Below the pieces are notes generated by a model, which was not told where the DNA came from, did no database searches, and was given only the letters and a program-made list of their open reading frames with translations. Positions 8,887 through 16,233 of a stretch of 64,000 nucleotides of DNA are shown here, in pieces. Positions within the stretch are counted from its first letter, which is position 1; every line of letters begins with the position of its first letter. A program made the translations under genes and the position numbers. The DNA comes from Aquincolibacterium sp964606385 (GTDB lineage: Bacteria > Omnitrophota > Omnitrophia > Omnitrophales > Aquincolibacteriaceae), in assembly GCA_964606385.1 (NCBI GenBank), contig CAZSFZ010000009.1:8269-72268 (forward strand), read 5' to 3'.

Positions 8887-9534
8887 ATGAAAATGATCCG
8901 TTCCTTTGCGTGTTTGGTGGTTTCTTTCATGATCATGGCCGCGTGCGTGATGGCTCCTGCGGTTTTGGCGGCGACGAGTACGGAAGGAAAGAAAAGCCTT
9001 CTCGCGCTCGGCAGCGAAGCGCCTGATTTCGCACTGCCGGATGTGGTGACCGGGGAGCTTGTGAGCCGGGACGATTTCAAGGACGCGGACGCGCTCCTCG
9101 TCGTGATCCTTTGCCGGCATTGCCCGTACGTGAAACACATCCGTCCCGATCTTGTGAAGTTCGGCAAGGATTACGCGGGCAAGAGCCTCGCGATCGTCGG
9201 GATCAGCGCGAACGATCCGGTCGCTTACCCGGAGGACGGCCCGGAAAGCCTCAAGGAAATGGCCGTAAGCGAAGGTTTCACATTTCCCATCCTTTTTGAC
9301 GGGACCCAGGAGGTCGCGAAGGCCTACACGGCGGTCGCTACGCCGGATTTTCTTCTCTTTGACAAGGACCGAAAACTTGTTTACCGGGGCCAGTATGATG
9401 ACGCCCGGCCGGGGAGCAAGACACCCGTCACCGGCAAGGACCTTCGCGCTGCGGTGGACGCGGTGCTTGCGGGGGAGCCCGTCCCTGCAGACCAGCAACA
9501 CGCGATCGGCTGTTCCGTTAAATGGAAAAAATAG
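8887..9534 (+). CDS. exported redoxin / thioredoxin-fold protein with CRHC motif
   Basis: 215 residues with an N-terminal signal peptide (hydrophobic core about 5-27, ending VLAATS), then a redoxin domain: LGSEAPDFALPDVVTG, the active-site CRHC (about residue 77) in a CRHCPYVKHIRPD context, and the cis-Pro region VATPDFLLF. This matches the CxHCPYVK group of AhpC/TSA-like thiol-disulfide proteins, acting in the periplasm or at the membrane. The ATG at 8887 is chosen because AGGAGG ends 5 bases upstream; the in-frame GTG at 8881 overlaps that ribosome site. The stop overlaps the next gene by 13 bases, implying translational coupling. Confidence 0.85.
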   Translation: MKMIRSFACLVVSFMIMAACVMAPAVLAATSTEGKKSLLALGSEAPDFALPDVVTGELVSRDDFKDADALLVVILCRHCPYVKHIRPDLVKFGKDYAGKSLAIVGISANDPVAYPEDGPESLKEMAVSEGFTFPILFDGTQEVAKAYTAVATPDFLLFDKDRKLVYRGQYDDARPGSKTPVTGKDLRAAVDAVLAGEPVPADQQHAIGCSVKWKK

Positions 9535-10388
9535 AAAAACTGGGCCGAGAACACAAGGCGCACCTTCACGCGCGCCTCAAGCGCGTCGGTTCCGCGCTTT
9601 CCGAATACAGTTTTGCCAACCTTTATCTTTTCCGCGATACCCATGATTATCATGTGGTCAACGTTCCGGAGGGGGTCTTTATCCGGGGCAAGGCCTATGA
9701 CGGCAGCTCTTTTCTCATGCCAACGGAAGAGATCAAAAAAGAAAACGCCCCTTCGATTCTTAAGCTCCTGAAGAACTCAGAATATCTTTTTCCGGTCCCG
9801 GAAGCCTGGCTTCCCGCGTTCGAGGGGCAGAATGTTTCGGCGGAGTTCTCGGAAGACGATTCGGATTACGTTTACACAGCCGAAAAACTTTCGACTTACA
9901 AAGGACAAAAACTTCATGGGCAGAAAAATCTCCTGAACCAGTTCCTCGCGCGCTACGTGCCCGAGGCCAAGCCGCTGACGCGGGATCGGATGGACGACGC
10001 GCGGGAGGTCCTTGAGACGTGGCAGACGGATGTGGGGGAGGAAAAGGCGGCGACGGATTATTTTCCGTGCCGGGAAGCCTTGGATCTCTATGATGAACTC
10101 ATCCTTTGCGGCGGCATTTATTACGTCGAAGGGGAGCCGGGCGGGTTCGTGATCGGCGAGGAGGTCCGCCCCGACATGTTCGCGCTTCATTTCGCGAAGG
10201 GCAAACGGAAATTCAAAGGGCTTTACCAGTACATGTATAATCACTTCGCGAAGATCCTCCCGAAACAGTACGCCTTTCTCAATTTCGAGCAGGATCTGGG
10301 CAAGCTCGCCCTCCGGATCGCGAAATCCTCCTACGACCCCGACCGGAGCCTCAAAAAATACCGCGTCCGTCCTGGCATCCTTGTCTAA
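9522..10388 (+). CDS. DUF2156 (phosphatidylglycerol lysyltransferase C-terminal-like, GNAT fold) protein
   Basis: 288 cytoplasmic residues. It begins with a helix-rich segment and SEYSFANLYLFRDTHDYHVV, typical of DUF2156, and ends with the acyltransferase-like region (ELILCGGIYYVEGEPGGFVI, then YQYMYNHFAKILP and FLNFEQDLG). Related proteins are the aminoacyl-transferase part of MprF; stand-alone cytoplasmic forms are common and of unknown substrate. Its start lies inside the upstream redoxin gene. The membrane flippase part of MprF is absent, so lysinylation of lipids should not be assumed. Confidence 0.8.
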   Translation: MEKIEKLGREHKAHLHARLKRVGSALSEYSFANLYLFRDTHDYHVVNVPEGVFIRGKAYDGSSFLMPTEEIKKENAPSILKLLKNSEYLFPVPEAWLPAFEGQNVSAEFSEDDSDYVYTAEKLSTYKGQKLHGQKNLLNQFLARYVPEAKPLTRDRMDDAREVLETWQTDVGEEKAATDYFPCREALDLYDELILCGGIYYVEGEPGGFVIGEEVRPDMFALHFAKGKRKFKGLYQYMYNHFAKILPKQYAFLNFEQDLGKLALRIAKSSYDPDRSLKKYRVRPGILV

Positions 10389-10411
10389 GATCTCTGGGCG
10401 GTAGACAAGGA

Positions 10412-10456
10412 CGGCCCCAATTTCAGGAAATCTGAAATTAATAGGTATTGGGACCG
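10412..10456 (+). terminator. nested hairpin, possible terminator
   Basis: Arms 10412-10421 and 10447-10456 pair with one G-U, and an inner perfect 8-bp stem (10419-10426 with 10432-10439) can form instead. Only three T residues follow, so intrinsic termination is uncertain. It sits between the DUF2156 gene and the gatC promoter. Confidence 0.4.
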
Positions 10457-10457
10457 T

Positions 10458-10486
10458 TTGACACCCTCTTCACATTCGGGCAGAAT
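10458..10486 (+). promoter_or_regulatory. gatC promoter
   Basis: TTGACA (10458-10463), a 17-base spacer and CAGAAT (10481-10486) give a good sigma-70 match. Predicted transcription start is near 10493, leaving a leader of about 18 bases with an AGAGGG ribosome site before the gatC ATG. Confidence 0.65.
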
Positions 10487-10510
10487 GTCCCCTCAACCCA
10501 GAGGGATTTC

Positions 10511-10795
10511 ATGGAATTCAATATTGATAAGGTCGCGGAACTTGCGCGGCTGAACCTCAAGACAGAAGAAAAATCCAAACTCGGGAAAGACCTCGGAGCG
10601 ATCCTCGATTACGTCAAGAAGCTCGAGAAACTGGAAACCCGGAATATCGAGCCGACGAGCCATGTCCTGGACCTCGAGAACGTCTACCGGAAAGACGAGG
10701 TCAAACCCTCGGATGCAGCCGACAAGGCCCTGGCGCACGCCCCGCACGCCGACGGCCGTTTCTTCAAAGTTCCCAAGATCGTGCAGAGGGACTGA
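10511..10795 (+). CDS. gatC: Asp-tRNA(Asn)/Glu-tRNA(Gln) amidotransferase subunit C
   Basis: Small structural subunit of the GatCAB complex, which amidates misacylated Glu-tRNA(Gln) or Asp-tRNA(Asn) in the cytoplasm. The 94 residues fit the family (about 95). Visible signatures are KVAELARLNL near the N-terminus, DLGAILDYVKKLEKL, the VEPTSHVL-like segment (NIEPTSHVLDLENV) and the end APHADGRFFKVPKIV. The start at 10511 follows AGAGGG and removes an unconserved 21-residue extension. The stop is one base from gatA, so they form one unit. Confidence 0.93.
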   Translation: MEFNIDKVAELARLNLKTEEKSKLGKDLGAILDYVKKLEKLETRNIEPTSHVLDLENVYRKDEVKPSDAADKALAHAPHADGRFFKVPKIVQRD

Positions 10796-10796
10796 T

Positions 10797-12245
10797 ATGG
10801 CCGATCTTTGCTCCCTGACTCTCAAAGAAGCGATTGACGTCGCGAAAAAAGACGGTGCGCAGCCGATCCTGGATGCTTTCGCGAAGCGCGCCGAGGCGCT
10901 TAATCCGACGATAAACGCGTTCCTTCGTTTTGAGCAACCCATCCGACCCCGGGGGTCGGATAAATCCGACCCCGGGGGTCGGATGGGGGAGGGGGCGCTT
11001 CACGGGGTGCCCATTTCGATCAAGGATAATATCTGCATGGAAGGCAAGGAAGTGACATGCGCGTCGAAGATCCTGGCCAAGCACGTGCCGCCGTATAACG
11101 CGACGGTCATCACCAAATTGAAAGATGCGGGCGCGACGCTTTTCGGCCAGTGCAACATGGACGAATTCGCGTTCGGTTCCTCGTGCGAAACCTCGGCCTT
11201 CGGGCCGTGTAAAAATCCCTGGGACCTGACGCGCGTGCCCGGCGGCTCTTCCGGCGGCTCCGCGGCCTCGGTTGCGGCGGACATGACACTTGCCGCGCTC
11301 GGGAGCGATACCGGCGGCTCCATCCGTCAGCCCGCCGCGCTTTGCGGCGTGGTCGGCGTGAAACCCACTTACGGACGCGTGTCGCGCTACGGCCTTATCG
11401 CGTTCGGTTCGAGTTTTGACCAGATCGGCCCCATCACAAAGACCGTAGAAGACGCGGCGATCCTGATGAATGTGCTGAGCGGCCATGACCCGAAAGATTC
11501 TACCTCCGCGCCGCAGAATGTCCCTGATTTCACGCAAGCGCTCAAGCGGGACGTCAAAGGCCTGAAGATCGGTCTGCCGAAGGAATATTTTATCGAAGGC
11601 ATCGACCCCGAGATCGAAAAAAGCGTGCGCGCGGCAGCGGACCTTTATAGGAAACTCGGCGCGGAGATCAAGACGATCTCTCTGCCTCATACCGAATACT
11701 CCGTCGCGGTCTACTATATTGTCGCCGTCGCGGAGGCAAGCTCGAACCTCGGCCGGTTCGACGGCGTAGAGTACGGCCTGCGTGTACCCACCAAAGATCT
11801 TCGCGAGATGTATTTTGAGACACGCGACCAGGGGTTCGGACAGGAGGCCAAGCGCCGCATCCTGCTCGGCACTTTTGTGCTTTCCGCGGGTTATTATGAA
11901 GCTTACTACTTAAAGGGGCAGAAGGTCCGCACGCTCATCCGCCAGGATTTCGAGAAGGTGTTTAAAGAAGTGGATGTGATCCTTTCGCCGACCTCGCCTA
12001 CACCAGCCTTCAAGATCGGCGAAAAGGCCGCGGACCCGATCGCCATGTACTTATCTGATATTTTTACAATCCCGGCGAACCTTGCAGGGATCCCCGCGAT
12101 GTCCGTGCCGTGCGGTTTTACCTCAGGCGGTCTGCCCATCGGCATGCAGCTCATGGCCCGCCCGTTCGACGAGGCGACCATGCTCCGTGCTGCTTATGCG
12201 TTTGAACAAGAGGCTGGAATCCACAAAAAGAAACCGGTTCTTTAG
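10797..12245 (+). CDS. gatA: Asp-tRNA(Asn)/Glu-tRNA(Gln) amidotransferase subunit A
   Basis: Amidase subunit of GatCAB that releases ammonia from glutamine. 482 residues, normal length. The Ser-cisSer-Lys triad is present: Lys76 in ISIKDN, the glycine/serine loop PGGSSGGSAASVAADM and the nucleophile region GSDTGGSIRQPAALCG. Residues 49-63 are encoded by two copies of a 21-bp palindrome and give a low-complexity, charged, Gly-rich stretch just before the conserved HGVPISIKDN, where the family has a variable linker. The start overlaps nothing and follows gatC by one base. A CDGSH gene follows 9 bases downstream; gatB is 840 bases further on, so the three Gat genes are split. Confidence 0.95.
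   Translation: MADLCSLTLKEAIDVAKKDGAQPILDAFAKRAEALNPTINAFLRFEQPIRPRGSDKSDPGGRMGEGALHGVPISIKDNICMEGKEVTCASKILAKHVPPYNATVITKLKDAGATLFGQCNMDEFAFGSSCETSAFGPCKNPWDLTRVPGGSSGGSAASVAADMTLAALGSDTGGSIRQPAALCGVVGVKPTYGRVSRYGLIAFGSSFDQIGPITKTVEDAAILMNVLSGHDPKDSTSAPQNVPDFTQALKRDVKGLKIGLPKEYFIEGIDPEIEKSVRAAADLYRKLGAEIKTISLPHTEYSVAVYYIVAVAEASSNLGRFDGVEYGLRVPTKDLREMYFETRDQGFGQEAKRRILLGTFVLSAGYYEAYYLKGQKVRTLIRQDFEKVFKEVDVILSPTSPTPAFKIGEKAADPIAMYLSDIFTIPANLAGIPAMSVPCGFTSGGLPIGMQLMARPFDEATMLRAAYAFEQEAGIHKKKPVL
10941..10984. repeat. two copies of a 21-bp palindrome inside gatA
   Basis: Units at 10941-10961 and 10964-10984 are identical palindromes with 10-bp arms (ATCCGACCCC) around a central G, separated by AA. 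The insert keeps the reading frame and encodes residues 49-63 of GatA. Confidence 0.9.
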
Positions 12246-12254
12246 GAGGTTGTT

Positions 12255-12485
12255 ATGGCGAAGACGAAGATGCCGTTCGTGATGGACATGCAGCCAGGGG
12301 AATATTACTGGTGTTCCTGCGGGGAATCCGCGAAGCAGCCGTTCTGCGACGGGTCGCATAAGACGAAGGCGCCCGGCATGCAGCCCATGAAGACAGTGAT
12401 CGATGCGTCGAAAAAGATCGCGTGGTGCGGCTGCAAAGCTTCGGGGAAGAAACCCTTTTGCGACGGGACGCATACAAAACTTTAA
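12255..12485 (+). CDS. tandem CDGSH iron-sulfur protein
   Basis: 76 residues holding two CDGSH motifs in a row: CSCGESAKQPFCDGSH (about 20-35) and CGCKASGKKPFCDGTH (about 58-73). Each supplies three Cys and one His, the ligand set for a [2Fe-2S] cluster, so one chain should bind two clusters. This is the bacterial double-CDGSH form; roles in electron transfer or Fe-S/redox sensing are suggested for the family but not settled. AGGAGG lies before the ATG, and the gene follows gatA closely enough to share its transcript. Confidence 0.9.
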   Translation: MAKTKMPFVMDMQPGEYYWCSCGESAKQPFCDGSHKTKAPGMQPMKTVIDASKKIAWCGCKASGKKPFCDGTHTKL

Positions 12486-12527
12486 ATGGTGACGGTTATC
12501 TGTTTTTTATAGTACAGCAATAGGAGC

Positions 12528-13037
12528 ATGCGAGTGAGCCGATTTACGTCGAAAAGCATAAGGGCTCTTTTTGAAGCAAATAAAAAACAAGCTCAAAGGA
12601 AACTGAGGAGCCTTAAAGTTTGCTGCACCGACGAGCCCGATTTCGCGGGGCTCAATGGGTGGGTATTCGAACAGACGATTCAGTATTGTATTCGACAAGA
12701 ACTCTTGTCCCAAGGGGTTCGTCCCAGGATTGAAGAGCAGTTTAACTTGGGCGGTCGAGCAAGAGCAGATTTGAAGATTGGTGGAAACATCGCTATCGAG
12801 ATCAAAGTGGCTGGTCTTTTCAGCGAAGACGATATCTTAAAATATAAAAAATACCGTCAAATGGCAGAGCAACAAGGCTTTCGCTATCTGTTTTTGTCAT
12901 GGGAGGAAAGTCATCTTCCCTTCCGGAAGGGGATTGCACGAGTTTTGGATGCAGCCAATGTCTTTTATCTTGATCGTTCACAAGACTGGAAAAGATTCAT
13001 CAATGGATTGGTTGAGTTTCTCAAGAAAACCGCGTAG
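12528..13037 (+). CDS. PD-(D/E)XK nuclease-like protein, unknown role
   Basis: 169 residues with no clear named family. It has the core of the PD-(D/E)XK nuclease fold: Glu49 in a helix (WVFEQTIQYCIRQEL), Asp81 at the end of a strand (RARADLKI) and Glu91-x-Lys93 (IAIEIK), followed by helix-strand-helix (YRQMAEQQGFRYLFLSW). It resembles GxxExxY-type or small restriction-like proteins. Codons and base composition are visibly more AT-rich than in gatA and gatB on either side, suggesting recent acquisition. The start is uncertain: TAGGAG lies only one base before ATG 12528 but 7 bases before an in-frame GTG at 12534, which is a better fit. No methylase or toxin partner is adjacent. Confidence 0.7.
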   Translation: MRVSRFTSKSIRALFEANKKQAQRKLRSLKVCCTDEPDFAGLNGWVFEQTIQYCIRQELLSQGVRPRIEEQFNLGGRARADLKIGGNIAIEIKVAGLFSEDDILKYKKYRQMAEQQGFRYLFLSWEESHLPFRKGIARVLDAANVFYLDRSQDWKRFINGLVEFLKKTA

Positions 13038-13081
13038 AAATCGGATGATACCGTTCGGAGAAGGAATGAGAAAGAATAATT

Positions 13082-14533
13082 ATGAAATTTGAACCAGTCA
13101 TCGGACTAGAAGTCCACGTGCAATTAAAAACAAAGTCAAAACTGTTCTGCTCGTGCTCGACGGAATTTGGGGCGGAGGGGAATAGCCACACATGTCCCGT
13201 GTGCCTCGGCTGGCCGGGGTCGCTTCCGGTGGTGAATGAGACGGCGCTGAAGCTCGGGATCAAGGCTGGGCTCGCGCTCAACTGTAAAGTGGCGGAGCGC
13301 CTCAAGTTCGACCGGAAGAATTATTTCTATCCGGACCTTCCCAAGGCTTATCAGATCTCCCAGTACGATATGCCGGTGAATGGGAAGGGGTTTGTTGATG
13401 TTGAAACGAAAAGCGGGGAACGTGGAACGGGGAACGTGGAACGAAAGCGAATCGGGATCACGCGCGCACATTTGGAAGAAGATGCGGGAAAACTTCTGCA
13501 TGAAGGGATCTCGGACGGAAGCTTGGTCGATTACAACCGTGGCGGCGTGCCGCTCCTTGAGATCGTTTCTGAACCGGATATCCGCTCGCCCCAGGAAGCG
13601 TACGATTACCTTAGCGCGCTCAAAGCGATCTTGCAATACGTAGAAGTGAGCGACTGTGATATGGAAAAGGGAAGCCTCCGCTGCGACGCGAACGTATCCG
13701 TACGGCCGGTCGGTCAGGAGAAATTCGGGACGAAAGTTGAGATCAAGAACCTGAACTCGTTCAAGATGGTGCAGAAAGCCATTCAGTACGAGATCGAACG
13801 CCAGACGCGGGCGCTCGAGGACGGTGAAACGATCGTTCAGGAAACGCGGCTCTGGAATGACGCCAAGGGCACGACGTTCTCCATGCGTTCCAAAGAGGAA
13901 GCCCACGATTACCGTTATTTTCCGGACCCGGACCTTGTAGCGTTCACGCTTTCCAGAGAACTCGTGGACGGGATCAGGAAGACCCTGCCGGAATTGCCGC
14001 TCGAGCGCGCGAAGCGGTTCATGAAAGATTACGGCCTTTCCGAATACGACGCTTATGTGCTGGTGCAGGAAAAGAAACTCGCGGAATATTTCGAGTCCTG
14101 CGTGCGCGAGGGCGCCGCGGCAAAGCTCGCGAGCAACTGGATCCAGAATGAACTTCTCGCGTTATTAAATGAGAAGAATATCGCGATCGAAACATGCCTT
14201 GTTTCTCCCCATGCGCTGGCCGGGTTGATCCGTCTTGTCGAGCAGGGGACGGTGAGCGGCAAGACTGCCAAGGATGTGCTTCAGGAAATGGCGGCCACGG
14301 GCAAAGCGGCCGACGTGATCGTCAAAGAAAAAGGTCTGACGCAAGTTTCGGATACCGGTCTGATCGAGAAAACGGTTGAGAAAGCGATCGCGGCGAATCC
14401 CACGGCGGTCGCGGAATTCAAAGCTGGGAAACAAAAAGCCTTGGGTGCGCTTGTAGGTTTCGTCATGAAAGAGACCGGAGGCAAGGCGAATCCGAAGCTT
14501 GTGAATGAAATACTCATTCAAAAGCTCGGCTAA
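13082..14533 (+). CDS. gatB: Asp-tRNA(Asn)/Glu-tRNA(Gln) amidotransferase subunit B
   Basis: Kinase and tRNA-binding subunit of GatCAB. 483 residues: N-terminal catalytic domain opening with EPVIGLEVHVQL, cysteine cluster FCSCS and CPVCLG (zinc site), GIT(R)AHLEEDAGK, then RCDANVSVRP, and a C-terminal YqeY/helical tail ending ALVGFVMKETGGKANP. Residues about 112-121 are an in-frame insert encoded by a GGGGAACGTGGAAC direct repeat, between the conserved strand ending GFVDVE and KRIGITRAHLEEDAGK. The ribosome site is weak (GAGAAAGAA). It is separated from gatA by the CDGSH and nuclease-like genes. The stop lies within 20 bases of tsaD. Confidence 0.95.
   Translation: MKFEPVIGLEVHVQLKTKSKLFCSCSTEFGAEGNSHTCPVCLGWPGSLPVVNETALKLGIKAGLALNCKVAERLKFDRKNYFYPDLPKAYQISQYDMPVNGKGFVDVETKSGERGTGNVERKRIGITRAHLEEDAGKLLHEGISDGSLVDYNRGGVPLLEIVSEPDIRSPQEAYDYLSALKAILQYVEVSDCDMEKGSLRCDANVSVRPVGQEKFGTKVEIKNLNSFKMVQKAIQYEIERQTRALEDGETIVQETRLWNDAKGTTFSMRSKEEAHDYRYFPDPDLVAFTLSRELVDGIRKTLPELPLERAKRFMKDYGLSEYDAYVLVQEKKLAEYFESCVREGAAAKLASNWIQNELLALLNEKNIAIETCLVSPHALAGLIRLVEQGTVSGKTAKDVLQEMAATGKAADVIVKEKGLTQVSDTGLIEKTVEKAIAANPTAVAEFKAGKQKALGALVGFVMKETGGKANPKLVNEILIQKLG
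13415..13443. repeat. GGAACG direct repeat inside gatB
   Basis: Two copies of a 14-base unit (GGGGAACGTGGAAC) stand in direct tandem, the same wording as the left arms of the spacer hairpins at 8561 and 58841. Here only one arm is present, so no hairpin forms. It encodes the short GER-GTG-NVER insert in GatB. Confidence 0.85.
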
Positions 14534-14535
14534 CG

Positions 14536-14617
14536 TGGAACGGCAAACGATGAACGCAAAAAAGAAAAATAATAAGCGTTTTCGTTCCCCGTTCCCCGTT
14601 CCCCGTTCCCCGTTTTT
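14536..14617. repeat. GGAACG-type hairpin spanning gatB end and tsaD start
   Basis: The left arm (14536-14557) has GTGGAACGG, CAAACG and GAACGC units; the right arm (14577-14617) is four tandem CGTTCCC units. The left arm holds the presumed tsaD ATG and the right arm encodes its Pro/Arg/Phe-rich N-terminus. Confidence 0.8.
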
Positions 14618-15617
14618 TACCCTCGGCATAGAAACATCGTGTGATGAAACCTCCTGTTCCGTTCTTAAGGATAAAGACACGATCCTTTCCAATGTTGTTT
14701 CCTCGAGCCTTTTCCGGCACAAAAAATTCGGCGGTGTGGTGCCCGAGATCGCCTCGCGGCATTGCATGGAACAGATCCAGTGTGTTTTTGAGGAAGCACT
14801 TCGACAGGCTCAGTGCAAGGCGCGGGATTTGGATTTAATAGCGGTGACGCAGGGGCCGGGGCTCATCGGTTCGCTCCTCGTCGGCGTGTCGTTTGCCAAG
14901 GCGCTGGCTTATCAACTAGGCATCCCAATTGTTGGCGTCAATCATATGGAAGCGCACCTCGTGGCGAACTTCTTTGGCCAGCCGGAACCCAAGCGATATA
15001 TCGGCCTGCTCGTGTCGGGCGGTCACACCATGCTGACGTTCTGTGAAAAAGGGAAGATCCATATTTTTGGCGAAACCGTGGATGACGCAGTTGGCGAGGC
15101 CTATGACAAAGTCGCTAAGATCATGGGCCTCAGTTATCCCGGAGGCCCCATCATCGACAAGTTCGCGAAGGAAGGAAATTCGCGGGCGTTCCAATTCACA
15201 AAGCCGAAGCAGGACGACCGGTTCAGTTTCAGCTTCAGCGGCGTCAAGACCGCGGTGCTGTACCAATTCCACGACCCTAAAACGGGAAAGCCGAATCCCC
15301 AGGCGCCTTCTGTGAAAGATATGGCGGCGAGTTTTCAGCACGCGGTGATCGGGTGGCTTGTCGAAAAAGCGCTTGATGCCTGTGAATTTAAACACGCGGC
15401 TGATATCGTGGTCGGCGGCGGCGTCAGCGCAAATTCTTATTTGCGGGAAAAACTCACGCGCGAAGCGGCGGCGCAGGGGATCAAGGTCTGGTTCCCGCCG
15501 TTCGTCTTAAGCACGGACAACGCGGCGATGATCGCGCGGCGGGGATTTGAGCTTTACCAACAGGGAAAACGGTCGAAACTTAATATGACCGGAGATCCGG
15601 CACTACAAATAAAATAA
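14550..15617 (+). CDS. tsaD: tRNA N6-adenosine threonylcarbamoyltransferase
   Basis: Transfers threonylcarbamoyl to A37 of ANN-reading tRNAs, together with TsaB and TsaE (not in this window). The conserved core begins at LGIETSCDETSCSVL; family members usually start one or two residues before this. Here about 24 extra residues precede it, encoded by a CGTTCCC repeat, and there is no closer start codon. The metal-binding HMEAH motif, VSGGHTML and GLSYPGGP are all present, as are the C-terminal GGGVSAN and LSTDNAAMIA. A cluster resembling the common TTCGACAGGCTCAG element encodes part of the helix near residue 85 (RQAQCKARD). No ribosome site precedes ATG 14550; a start at 14505 inside gatB is the alternative. 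Confidence 0.92.
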   Translation: MNAKKKNNKRFRSPFPVPRSPFFTLGIETSCDETSCSVLKDKDTILSNVVSSSLFRHKKFGGVVPEIASRHCMEQIQCVFEEALRQAQCKARDLDLIAVTQGPGLIGSLLVGVSFAKALAYQLGIPIVGVNHMEAHLVANFFGQPEPKRYIGLLVSGGHTMLTFCEKGKIHIFGETVDDAVGEAYDKVAKIMGLSYPGGPIIDKFAKEGNSRAFQFTKPKQDDRFSFSFSGVKTAVLYQFHDPKTGKPNPQAPSVKDMAASFQHAVIGWLVEKALDACEFKHAADIVVGGGVSANSYLREKLTREAAAQGIKVWFPPFVLSTDNAAMIARRGFELYQQGKRSKLNMTGDPALQIK

Positions 15618-15692
15618 GTATCAGCATGTCAGAGTATCAAAGTGTCACAACACAGAGCCTGATACTCTGACACCTTGACACTGTGACACGCA
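15618..15692. repeat. GTGTCA-type hairpin repeat
   Basis: A 12-bp perfect inverted repeat (15628-15639 with 15660-15671) is surrounded by repeated GTGTCA and TGACAC units. It follows the tsaD stop directly and ends before the mgtC ribosome site. It has the same architecture as the GGAACG hairpins but different wording. Confidence 0.7.
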
Positions 15693-15707
15693 TTTAGGGG
15701 AGGTCTT

Positions 15708-16178
15708 ATGTGTTCTTTTATGGGATTGACGCTGCATGACATCGACAGCGTTACACGGCTTCTTGTTGCGACGGGGCTCGGCGCTCTGATCGGTTTGGAA
15801 CGGGAATATAACGGCAAAGAGGCCGGTTTTAAGACCTACACGCTGGTTTGCCTGGGGTCCGCGCTCATGATGATCGTTTCGGCGGATATTTTCCTGATCT
15901 ATAAGGGCCTTGCCGCGGTCGATCCTTCGCGCATCGCGGCCCAGGCGGTAACGGGCATCGGCTTTTTGGGCGCCGGTGCGATCATCCGTGACCAGCAGAA
16001 GGTCCGCGGGCTCACGACGGCGGCCGGCATCTGGGCTGTGTGCGGTGTCGGGTTGGCGTGCGGGATCGGACTTTATAAACCCGCGATCGCCGCGACGCTC
16101 CTGATCCTTGTTGTGCTGGTCCTTTTTCAGAAGTTTGAGAAAAAGATCCTTCCCAAAAAAGACCAGCATCCGCGCTAG
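15708..16178 (+). CDS. MgtC/SapB-family inner membrane protein
   Basis: 156 residues with four to five hydrophobic segments (about 15-30, 43-65, 77-100, 103-125, 128-143). MgtC signatures are visible: RLLVATGLGALIGLERE near residue 22, TYTLVCLGSALMM, and VTGIGFLGAGAII followed by VRGLTTAAGIWAV. In pathogens MgtC affects Mg2+ limitation and the F-ATPase; for environmental members the role is unclear. GGGGAGG precedes the ATG. A probable hisG promoter follows at once, so this looks like the end of a unit. Confidence 0.88.
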   Translation: MCSFMGLTLHDIDSVTRLLVATGLGALIGLEREYNGKEAGFKTYTLVCLGSALMMIVSADIFLIYKGLAAVDPSRIAAQAVTGIGFLGAGAIIRDQQKVRGLTTAAGIWAVCGVGLACGIGLYKPAIAATLLILVVLVLFQKFEKKILPKKDQHPR

Positions 16179-16195
16179 AGCGGGGCATTCCAGGA

Positions 16196-16224
16196 TTGAC
16201 ACCCTGAGGGCAACAAGCTAGAAT
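16196..16224 (+). promoter_or_regulatory. hisG promoter
   Basis: TTGACA (16196-16201), 17-base spacer, TAGAAT (16219-16224). The predicted start of transcription is about 3 bases before the hisG ATG, so no room remains for a Shine-Dalgarno sequence. Confidence 0.7.
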
Positions 16225-16233
16225 CCGCTCCCT

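Noticed and set aside
10941..10984. Start of a CRISPR array (two palindromic repeats)
   Set aside because: Only two units separated by two bases, no spacers, inside a coding frame.
14505..14549. tsaD starting inside gatB at 14505
   Set aside because: The added residues are not conserved and come from the gatB end in another frame; ATG 14550 is a later start in the same frame. Kept as an alternative only.
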